A DNA stretch of 30,322 bases, taken from a virus. A program made the translations under genes and the position numbers. The notes under the pieces were generated by a model that did not search any database, had not been told where the DNA came from, and saw only the letters and a list, made by a program, of their open reading frames with translations. Below are positions 25,801 through 30,322 of this stretch, in pieces (the first letter of the stretch is position 1; every line of letters begins with the position of its first letter). The stretch is taken from positions 1 through 30,322 of IMG/VR virus record IMGVR_UViG_3300030116_004531; one strand, 5' to 3'.

Positions 25801-25937
25801 ACTGAACCTATTTCTGATTGTTCTGTAGAACCAAGCCTAACATTAATAGCATTTGTATATTCTCCATTTGGTAAAAGCCTTTCTTCAAGGCTTTTGTTCA
25901 TACGGCCTGCTATAAAATTTCTTTGAATGTTTGCCAT
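19815..25937 (-). CDS. Large tail (nozzle/stabilisation-like) protein with Pro-rich modular C-terminus, 2040 aa
   Basis: The first ~900 residues resemble the tail stabilisation proteins of crAss-like and related podoviruses: an N-terminal 'GRMNKSLEERLLPNGEYTNAINVR' type segment, then 'LLFFTDNTNPPRVINIDK', beta-rich throughout, probably a platform or nozzle attached to the connector. Further beta-rich regions extend to ~1500. The last ~520 residues are a string of Cys-containing domains separated by Pro-rich linkers. Three of them (~1520-1590, ~1600-1670, ~1880-1945) share one pattern: Y-x3-C, then F-P-G/N-x-I-K, C-Y, a Thr/Ser-rich stretch and D/N-C-x2-C. Three others are unrelated or divergent. 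No coiled coil or membrane segment is seen. The gene starts 1 base after the connector gene. The fold call is from recall; the module repeats are visible directly. Confidence 0.75.
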   Translation of the reverse strand: MANIQRNFIAGRMNKSLEERLLPNGEYTNAINVRLGSTEQSEIGSVENSKGNTKLTSLTYTDGTALSSSARCIGSFEDSANETIYWFVHDPAFTQGATGKLDLIVSYNVQTGGIVYHVISIDNGGAVNTTLNFDPSFLITGVDKIDNLLFFTDNTNPPRVINIDKNYPNPAANTSGNQQDQFDRREILVVKQPPLQAPTFQLIQANNEDTYLTDNFVCFGYRYKYANDEYSATSQFSEPAFAPKAFNFSAQSFANEGMENKYNAAIVTYNSGSELVKGVDILFKNANDSTIKVIERINKAESGLSDNTFYTFTFSESKIFSVLPESEILRLYDNVPTLAKAQTLMANRLVFGNYVEGYDLKDTYNQPLTLSYVTSLSSSEIGEDTLTVTTASSGYTFGSTTTIANSALRINFAGQESKLIVGATINFSFTFEHDSWYLGSASAPDQTTGPTTIHFSYTLIQDFSSSATPINDLIATTDFQTKFGTISSAIQTVANAQGGAGTTLTDNFNFLLEPQLGSTAPQYDVNQTGITSSTPALPLAGEGFAASVILPSTLQLQLLAAEYKLNGGSDLIYEYFKITNSSATLQEVPNAGSLHSNRGYEVGIIYMDSFNRASTALVSTNNTINIPCAQSTSKNEILVTIPVTQRAPSFATRYKFCIKADKDTYDTVYSSIFLEDDNTNNVFFLLEGDNIGKVKDGDRLIVKRDVSGPLSQCTEATVLEVKTQIKDFITVTLNGNSVQVPEGVYMKMNSISFAATMDEDDIVDEKVPAIKAKAAGRYPVIAYPFFLRDAAGAFTANYTLPVGTRVVMKIEQTRVGTGNQCEGRNSVLEQTIICSDTYANIQEFFNNENLQTIIEQNAIVSPANINNVYIPTASQSSGLPSGANSGSNGRSAIATIFGSTATSPTSTNYYRLHEDTSTSPNSYYLLVSGTEGCASRSSKGDSQVRVDFTIYRRDSVVVFETEPKPALPDLWYESAESFEIDVLGNHLGNITNQDIEAGTAGEVRTDFSNCFAFGNGVESYKILDASFGQQFNLGNRTFTTSNTTFQKAHRFADLTYSGVFNDESNVNKLNEFNLGLANFKPLEETFGDVEILFGRRDDILVLQEDKISYVLAGKDLLSDASGDGQLTSVPEVLGKQIARIENYGISNHPESFAAWGESKYFTDAKRSAVINLVGSSAANEQLQVISEAGMRSWFRDLFTASFTTQKLGAYDPYMNEYVLTSNTILKPEVAICTACGVTRDITVPAGSEFIYCVDLEEQLGTVVVKYNIPLEGSQPIITEATSQDIETETGSIIETEGAIGVVGYTIKAIYNGVEHTSGLVYTSGQFTFDKDSTTANQVVIEVTSNSSTDDTIEITVECPSGTLLNLYSICVTDAIDSGKFIHNEASWTDGSLFSATQSNLVPFSTGTDAFVISQYNIVSGNQGVGLIPTNGSVMTVATNKINFDDFVFNATANGYGYLRTDTTYANTITDITTLLGLINSIPLNTTGAPGYYKGSFTVPTTGNNLYLVYDYRNPTVPTPTPPVYDFKQYQQCNDATVLTIVRGPVGYSFPGFIKFDGECYENPQTTSSVSNTDITSLTTFADCATCQATVPTPPVPPTPTYIYREYEDCEDSTTKQIFRLVDGIGVTFPGFIKSNVSGTDICYHNPSTTGSTSSVDVPSLQYDNCSECLGTIQPPVPPVPPVPPVPPVPPVPPVPPALFYRLIACGSHQDCYYQSATQPTFDQRFVDGTSGSNPLFFRYAGDAGQNSDQGLPCQNIQPVGSPPTTSGCPPAPTPPTPPVPPTPTTVTQDIEIRECYTTSPTYKVRVTNLTAATLANNLALTLNGSAAGPNPDFDGTKYWEIIDAAATFYDSQVTYVDIRSSCGGFTPAPTPPTPTPPPVPATVYANYGDCATGGLDIITTVSGPGGTTFPNVIKVSGICYSYQNLGGTSGPVYTNFDSFSDCASCQAAPTPTPPTPPTPTPASCFAINNIGRDTTSGNNACLAARRETNYFDTGTLCTATAWYGTSNTCSSLHPNAVYISDGAYARYWNGTSFTSCTGCP
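20851..20913. repeat. 9-bp tandem repeat encoding Pro-Pro-Val linker
   Basis: Seven consecutive 9-bp units, five identical (ggtggtact) followed by ggcggtact and ggcggtacg. On the minus strand they encode PPVPPVPP in the linker between modules 2 and 3 of the 2040-aa tail protein. The near identity suggests recent slippage, and copy number can change without breaking the frame. Confidence 0.85.
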
Positions 25938-25938
25938 T

Positions 25939-26859
25939 TTATTTTATCCACTTATTCTCCCCTCTAATATTCATCATCAATCTGCTAGGGTGAATGTTAC
26001 TTAATCTAATCTTAGCATTTCTTAATAAAGCTTGTTTGTCTTTTCTCGCTCTATTAACTATGTATTCTTGTACGCCAAATTTATTGTTTAAAAGAGAGTA
26101 TTTTATGTATGCATATAAATAATCTTCAAACAACTTATTAATTTTTACATTTGTATCATCACCGTTTTCCATACCATCAGATATATATTGAAGAATACAC
26201 TGCTGATTTGCCATAGTTGAATCAAAATTTATTACTCCGTTAGCTTTATCAATAGTAAATGTAGGATTAAAATTAGCTGTTTCAGTGTTAAGACCATATC
26301 TTGCCCCAATCCTAGATTCGTATATATCATCCTCACAATTATTACAACCAGGATTTACAGCCTCTTCTCTAATATCATTTAAATAAATACTTTTTAATGA
26401 GCCGTTAGTTCTTGCTGTATCTAAAGAAGAGGTTTGAGTATTAACATTATCACTAGCATCATATGTAAATGCAGAGCTACCAGTTTGCACATATTGTGTG
26501 GCTGATTGAACCTGGATATTTTCTACTAAATCTCTAACCACATTGTCTTTAAATAAAGATAACTTTACCCAGTTGACGTAGTCTGAAGGTAACACAAATT
26601 TAAGGTCATCATATACAGTTAATTCTAAAGCTTTGATTTCATTTAACGCATCATAATTTAATTCTTGTATACCTCTTTTAGCAAAAAATAAAATTTTAAA
26701 TCTATTTACGTTATTTACCATTTCATGGTTTCCTTGATACATAAGTAAAAAGTTTTTTACTATATCGCTCAAAGAAATAAACTGATAACTTCCAAAGTTA
26801 GCGTTTGTTGGATTTACTCCATCATTAGTGTAATATTTTTTTTGGTCTATATATCCCAT
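25939..26859 (-). CDS. Probable head-to-tail connector (adaptor) protein, 306 aa
   Basis: Structural protein next to the tail gene. The N-terminal half is helical, with 'FKILFFAKRGIQELNYDAL' followed by a strand-rich 'ALELTVYDDLKFVLPSDYVNWVKLSLF', a pattern I associate with connector/adaptor (gp4- or tail-tube-A-like) proteins of podoviruses. A variable middle contains a Cys pair (NPGCNNCEDD). The C-terminus is helical and basic, ending 'PSRLMMNIRGENKWIK'. It sits 2 bases after the upstream gene and 1 base before the tail gene, so the three are almost certainly one transcript. The role is inferred from order and remembered similarity. Confidence 0.6.
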   Translation of the reverse strand: MGYIDQKKYYTNDGVNPTNANFGSYQFISLSDIVKNFLLMYQGNHEMVNNVNRFKILFFAKRGIQELNYDALNEIKALELTVYDDLKFVLPSDYVNWVKLSLFKDNVVRDLVENIQVQSATQYVQTGSSAFTYDASDNVNTQTSSLDTARTNGSLKSIYLNDIREEAVNPGCNNCEDDIYESRIGARYGLNTETANFNPTFTIDKANGVINFDSTMANQQCILQYISDGMENGDDTNVKINKLFEDYLYAYIKYSLLNNKFGVQEYIVNRARKDKQALLRNAKIRLSNIHPSRLMMNIRGENKWIK

Positions 26860-26861
26860 AA

Positions 26862-27596
26862 TTATTTTTGATTATCTAATAGTTGTTCGTCTTGTAACCC
26901 ATATTGCACGACTTCTTTTTCTCTGATAGACAATCCTGCATATTGTAATATTTTAGCCACTAAATCATTTGTATCATCAATTGGTAATTCAAAATCCTGG
27001 TAATCGCTAGCTGATTGGTCAAACAATGGTTCACCATTATAAAGTGTTACATAAGTCCATTTAGGGTCTTTTGGATACCTAATATATTGTGCTTGCACAT
27101 CACCACCTGCATTTATTGAGGATGGAAATATTGTAATTGAATCTCCTTCTTGCGTATAGGCAGGAAATGTTGTGTTAGGTGTAGTCAGCAAAGAACTGTT
27201 AAGCAAAGTAATTTTATTGTGTGTGACTTTTTCAGCCTCTCCTAATAAGTTGCCTCCTGAGTAACATAATACTTTGTTTAGTAAATAGTAATCTGAACCA
27301 GTTGTGGCTACTGTTGGTAAAAAGTAAGTGCTTGTTCCTAATGTCTTTTGTGTTAAAAATGCAGTTACTGAAAATGTGTCAATAACCTCTTCATATCCTA
27401 ATTTTATATTTGCATAACCAGTACCTGAAACTCTTGCATTTTCTTCATTTATTTGCTGATTATAATTAAAAAAATATTCATCAAATAAATCTAGTTGTGC
27501 TTGTTTGGCAAACAAATTAAAATCACTTGGAGATATATAACCATAGTTATTTTTATTTATAATTGCTAATACAGTATTTCTTACAGAATTTATCAT
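26862..27596 (-). CDS. Probable connector/head-completion protein, 244 aa
   Basis: First gene of the connector-tail operon. The N-terminal ~40 residues are helical (SPSDFNLFAKQAQLDLFDEYFF), followed by a beta-rich core (YYLLNKVLCYSGG, ITIFPSSINAGGDVQAQYIRYP) and a helical C-terminus ending 'YGLQDEQLLDNQK'. The helical start with a beta body is common among phage ring and adaptor proteins, and similar sequences sit between capsid and tail genes in Bacteroidota phages. No enzyme motif. A TAnnTTTG box 14 bases upstream and a terminator before that make this the start of a transcription unit. Confidence 0.55.
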   Translation of the reverse strand: MINSVRNTVLAIINKNNYGYISPSDFNLFAKQAQLDLFDEYFFNYNQQINEENARVSGTGYANIKLGYEEVIDTFSVTAFLTQKTLGTSTYFLPTVATTGSDYYLLNKVLCYSGGNLLGEAEKVTHNKITLLNSSLLTTPNTTFPAYTQEGDSITIFPSSINAGGDVQAQYIRYPKDPKWTYVTLYNGEPLFDQSASDYQDFELPIDDTNDLVAKILQYAGLSIREKEVVQYGLQDEQLLDNQK

Positions 27597-27610
27597 TTAA
27601 AATCTTTTTA

Positions 27611-27618
27611 CAAAGATA
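27611..27618 (-). promoter_or_regulatory. TAnnTTTG promoter box (TATCTTTG) for connector-tail operon
   Basis: TATCTTTG on the minus strand ends 14 bases before the ATG at 27596 and begins just after the U-tract of the preceding terminator. The -33 TTG is not evident, because the terminator hairpin occupies that space. Confidence 0.5.
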
Positions 27619-27620
27619 AA

Positions 27621-27653
27621 CAAAATAAAAAAGCACCCTGATTTGGGTGCTTT
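27621..27653 (-). terminator. Rho-independent terminator after the 94-aa gene
   Basis: Minus-strand hairpin AAAGCACCC / GGGTGCTTT (27653-27645 with 27638-27630) with a 6-base loop, followed by six U and further U-rich bases. It begins 24 bases after the stop of the 94-aa gene. Confidence 0.85.
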
Positions 27654-27676
27654 CTCTGTCGATAGTAAAGGAAGGA

Positions 27677-27961
27677 TTATATTGTTCCTATAGCGATACT
27701 AGTAAATACTAGCCCACCATCTTTCGATACTGGTACTGTTGCATTTGTCCAAGAAGTTTCTGCTGCTGTTACCAGTGCAGTATTAACATTCTCACCAAAC
27801 CCTGAAGTCAGTCCAGTTCCAGTAACCGTTAATTTGTGCGTCCCATTAGCTAGAAAAATATCTCCCGCAGTAGAACTTGCTGTCTCTGCGTAAAGTATTT
27901 GGTCTACGTTAATGTGTACGTTACCGTCACTTGCTGTATCTAATGTTATATATTTTGGCAT
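27677..27961 (-). CDS. Probable capsid accessory (decoration-like) protein, 94 aa
   Basis: A small beta-rich protein, Thr/Ala/Gly-rich, with no Cys (MPKYITLDTASDG, HINVDQILYAET, GTHKLTVTGTGL). It has no enzyme motif. It is set apart by its own promoter box and a strong terminator, and lies two genes downstream of the capsid gene. This fits an abundant capsid accessory or head-fibre protein, but that is inference. It resembles no family I can name with confidence. Confidence 0.6.
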   Translation of the reverse strand: MPKYITLDTASDGNVHINVDQILYAETASSTAGDIFLANGTHKLTVTGTGLTSGFGENVNTALVTAAETSWTNATVPVSKDGGLVFTSIAIGTI

Positions 27962-27991
27962 CGTTAAAAAATTTATGCGTTAAACAAGTTA

Positions 27992-27999
27992 CAAAGTTA
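27992..27999 (-). promoter_or_regulatory. TAnnTTTG promoter box (TAACTTTG) for the 94-aa gene
   Basis: TAACTTTG on the minus strand ends 30 bases before the ATG at 27961 and overlaps the stop codon of the 268-aa gene. No clear -33 TTG. It probably gives the 94-aa gene an independent transcript. Confidence 0.5.
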
Positions 28000-28803
28000 C
28001 GAATTTTTAAGTAACGTTTTTAGGTGCTTATACATTTCAACACCATCGTCACTTTGAAAGAACGAAGCTATTATATATAAAGGGTCTTCACCGTATGGTA
28101 TGTTACACATTTTCTTTTTATTAGAAGGTGTATTATACCAAACTTCTTTCTTTTGGTTTCTTAATTGTAACAAATTTTTATCTAACATGTTTTGAATAGA
28201 AGCATTTAATTTAAGCATAGGGTCTTTTAACATCATCAAAAATCCTTTAGGGTCTTGCTTAGCAAATATTAAAATATCTCTTCTAAGTTCAGCAGTAGAC
28301 ATTTTAGTTACATCTTGCTGAAACAAAACTCTACCAATGTTTTCTACCTGTTCTACATCTAATTGTCTTGCCTCTATAAGTGCGTCTACTTCTGCATTTA
28401 AATTATCAACCACATCTTGTGCTTCTTTTTTCTTGTTTATTTCAACAAAAATACTTCCATTAGCTGGATGCAATGCTAAAAATTTTTGTAATATTTGATT
28501 TGTTTTAGGTACAAACAAAAACCCATCTTCAAAAACAATAGGTTCTAAAATAGCATTATCATCTTGCTCGTCTTGAAAAGGAGAGTTCTGATTTCTTGCA
28601 TATCTTAAAGGTCTGTTTATTCCTGTCTCTTCATCAAAATATAATAAAGGCACACGGTTGGTGTGTCTTGATGCCAATATCAATGATAAAGGAGCTACCT
28701 CTCTGGTAAGCTTATAAGTTTTATTAACAAACTTTGGTGATGAATCTGCGGGTTTGATTTTCAAACCACCCGACTTTACTGCGGTTTTCTTTTCTTTTTT
28801 CAT
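27997..28803 (-). CDS. Hypothetical virion-region protein, 268 aa
   Basis: Not recognised. The N-terminus is very basic (MKKEKKTAVKSGGLKIKP). A beta-containing stretch of about 80 residues follows (TYKLTREVAPLSLILASRHT, PLLYFDEETG), then a long helical, charged part (VDNLNAEVDALIEARQLDVEQVENIG) and a C-terminal region with 'NPIYGEDP'-like loop character (NIPYGEDPLYIIASFF). It lies between the capsid gene terminator and the 94-aa gene, so it is probably expressed by read-through at a lower level. A capsid-assembly or DNA-packaging accessory role is possible from position only. Confidence 0.6.
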   Translation of the reverse strand: MKKEKKTAVKSGGLKIKPADSSPKFVNKTYKLTREVAPLSLILASRHTNRVPLLYFDEETGINRPLRYARNQNSPFQDEQDDNAILEPIVFEDGFLFVPKTNQILQKFLALHPANGSIFVEINKKKEAQDVVDNLNAEVDALIEARQLDVEQVENIGRVLFQQDVTKMSTAELRRDILIFAKQDPKGFLMMLKDPMLKLNASIQNMLDKNLLQLRNQKKEVWYNTPSNKKKMCNIPYGEDPLYIIASFFQSDDGVEMYKHLKTLLKNS

Positions 28804-28827
28804 TTGATTTAATTTAATTTAAAATTT

Positions 28828-28856
28828 AAAAAAGGGGCACAAAGTGTACCCCTTTT
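28828..28856 (-). terminator. Rho-independent terminator after the major capsid gene
   Basis: Minus-strand hairpin with stem AAAAGGGGTACA / TGTGCCCCTTTT (one G-U pair), loop CTT, ending in a run of six U. It starts about 11 bases after the capsid stop codon at 28867. Confidence 0.85.
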
Positions 28857-28866
28857 GAATTAATTA

Positions 28867-30322
28867 CTATTGCTTAAATAAGAAGAAGTTGTTTGCACCT
28901 AGCGTACATACAGCTCTTTCACTTAAGAAGTTAACTTGCATGTTATCGATATCAGTTGTCGCAGCACCACCAGCAGAACCAGTAATCCACGTCTTATATC
29001 TTCTGTCTTCAGTTTCTGAAGCTCTATATCTTACATGTAAGAAAGGTCTCTTAGCGTTCTTACCAAGAATTTGGTCGTATACGCTAGTTGAACCAGCTGG
29101 TACTAATAAACCATTGATTTTACCAGAACCAGTATTTGTTGGTAAACCACCTCTCATTGTAGGGTCGTTTAGGTATTTCCAATCTGTTTTGTAGAAGTCG
29201 TAACCTCTTCTGAATCCAGAGAATCCTAAGTTTAATGCCATTTCTTCGTCATTGTCAAATAGACCGTATGAAGTACCACCTGCGCCATAAGCGTTTTGAG
29301 CAGCTAACATATCGTCAATGTCAAATGCGAATTGTCTGTCAACGAATAATACGTTTTCTTCAATAGCACCTTGCTTATCTAATCTACTGATTATAGAATC
29401 AAAGTCAGCTAAAGTAGTAGGGTTACCACCACTCCAGATGTTTCCTCTGTTTTCTACTGCAAAGAAAATACCATCAGAACCAGCACCTGGGTTTGCAGCA
29501 CCACCTGAGCTACCTAGGATTGCCGCAGCACCAGAGTTTTGCTCTGCTGGCACAGCTTCAATCATTGCTGTTTCTAAATAATCGTCAAATCTAAGTCTTG
29601 TTTCGTGCTCAGATTTTAAGTACCATAAATATCCTGTAGCTCCGTCTTCAGTTGTAATTTCAATCCAACCAATCTGAGCCATATCAGAACCATTTACTGT
29701 ATATGTATCTTTAATAATGATTGGCTTGTTATCGAAAATGAAGTCATTTGCTTCTAACGAACCTACCATACCTGCTGTTCCTTTTTTAAATTCAGAACCA
29801 TAAATAAACACCGTACAATCAGCATTACCTGCTCCAGTACCTGCAGTTACTAAACCACCTGCTTCGTAGAAGTCAGCTGTGAATTGTCCTGCACCACCAG
29901 CAGCATTATTTACTGCACTTACAACCGCTTTGTTCATACCTGAACCATCATTTTGAACAACTACAATAGTTTGTCCTACTCTGATTACTTGCTCAGCATT
30001 TGCTGGGTCTAAGGCATCATTAACCTGGAATGTTGCTTGGTCTGCATTTACTAATGCTCCTGTACCTACTTGTGTATATTTAGTGTGTAACCTACCTTGC
30101 TCAGCCCATTTGATAAGGTCTGAATTTGTAGGCATTTCCGCTCCCACCATTCTTAAAAATGATGAAATCGTTCTATTACCATATCTCTCAAATTCTTTTT
30201 CGTAAGTATCAGGTAGATACTGATTTAAGAAATCGAAGTTGACAATATAGTTTTGAGCTGTTGGAGTTCTTTCTGAACTCGGCGTCAACGCAAATGTGGG
30301 TGACGCTGCAACTTGTCCTGCC
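28867..30322 (-). CDS. Major capsid protein, 5' partial
   Basis: Probable HK97-fold major capsid protein. The frame is open to the right edge of the window; the first in-window start codon is a TTG at 30288 and there is no stop or ATG before the edge, so the true start is outside. Visible features: an N-terminal 'YIVNFDFLNQYLPDTYEKEFERYGNRTISSFLRMVGAE' type helix region, a Gly/Ala-rich domain, 'DRQFAFDIDDMLAAQ' and a closing 'FLSERAVCTLGANNFFLFKQ', which strongly recalls crAss-like and related capsid proteins. It is followed by its own terminator. Portal, scaffold and terminase genes would be expected beyond the right edge. Confidence 0.8.
   Translation of the reverse strand, partial: AGQVAASPTFALTPSSERTPTAQNYIVNFDFLNQYLPDTYEKEFERYGNRTISSFLRMVGAEMPTNSDLIKWAEQGRLHTKYTQVGTGALVNADQATFQVNDALDPANAEQVIRVGQTIVVVQNDGSGMNKAVVSAVNNAAGGAGQFTADFYEAGGLVTAGTGAGNADCTVFIYGSEFKKGTAGMVGSLEANDFIFDNKPIIIKDTYTVNGSDMAQIGWIEITTEDGATGYLWYLKSEHETRLRFDDYLETAMIEAVPAEQNSGAAAILGSSGGAANPGAGSDGIFFAVENRGNIWSGGNPTTLADFDSIISRLDKQGAIEENVLFVDRQFAFDIDDMLAAQNAYGAGGTSYGLFDNDEEMALNLGFSGFRRGYDFYKTDWKYLNDPTMRGGLPTNTGSGKINGLLVPAGSTSVYDQILGKNAKRPFLHVRYRASETEDRRYKTWITGSAGGAATTDIDNMQVNFLSERAVCTLGANNFFLFKQ

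Noticed and set aside
16316-25937. Collagen-like (Gly-X-Y) domains as substrates for the prolyl hydroxylase
   Set aside because: No Gly at every third position was seen; the repeats are P-x-P-P without Gly, so any hydroxylation would be of the extensin-like rather than collagen type.
25944-25952. DnaA-box-like TTATCCACT near the start of the tail gene
   Set aside because: A single near match in a coding context without neighbouring copies is expected by chance in AT-rich DNA.
28834-28852. TACACTTTG inside the capsid terminator as a promoter
   Set aside because: The spacing is TA-N3-TTTG rather than TA-N2-TTTG, and the sequence is fully explained as the hairpin.
30286-30288. TTG at 30288 as the start of the capsid gene
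   Set aside because: The frame continues without a stop to the window edge; the TTG is an ordinary Leu codon and the gene is cut by the edge.

Overview
The window looks like part of a tailed-phage genome, probably a short-tailed (podovirus-like) phage of a Bacteroidota host, most likely a marine or aquatic flavobacterium. The host call rests on three things: AT-rich sequence, almost no Shine-Dalgarno-like sites ahead of starts, and several copies of the Bacteroidota promoter box TAnnTTTG just upstream of genes. The capsid protein and the large tail protein resemble those of crAss-like and Cellulophaga podoviruses, but this is recall, not a search. The phage assignment is firm. The exact family is not.

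Layout: the left 5.8 kb is a plus-strand replication and nucleic-acid module. It holds a primase/SF3 helicase (5' cut by the window edge), a hypothetical protein, an Snf2-like helicase, small genes, a minimal VRR-NUC nuclease, a DnaA domain-IV-like protein, a calcineurin-type phosphoesterase and a 29-residue membrane peptide. From 5.8 kb to the right edge everything is on the minus strand and encodes the virion. Read in transcription order (right to left) it runs: major capsid protein (5' cut by the window edge), a 268-aa protein, a 94-aa probable capsid accessory protein, two connector-like proteins, a 2040-aa tail protein with a Pro-rich modular C-terminus, a double 2OG-Fe(II) oxygenase, a GT32-type glycosyltransferase, a Pro-rich fibre-like protein with a cupredoxin-like site, a GNAT-like protein, three probable internal/ejection proteins (259, 502 and 2530 aa) and a 58-aa basic protein. 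The two modules converge at about 5.82 kb, where the last genes overlap tail to tail. No stretch over 300 bases lacks a gene. Terminase, portal and recognisable lysis genes are not in the window. I saw no tRNA genes, CRISPR array or insertion sequence.

The most interesting feature is the block from 16.3 to 26 kb. A prolyl-4-hydroxylase-like protein with two oxygenase domains and a glycosyltransferase are encoded together, exactly between two virion genes rich in Pro-Thr-Pro-Pro and Pro-Val-Pro-Pro linkers. This suggests, as an inference, that the phage hydroxylates and then glycosylates proline-rich linkers of its own tail proteins, similar in logic to hydroxyproline-rich glycoproteins of plants and algae.

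Transcription on the minus strand appears to be divided into units. There are hairpin terminators after the capsid gene and after the 94-aa gene, and TAnnTTTG boxes before the 94-aa gene, the connector/tail operon, the fibre gene and the ejection-protein operon.
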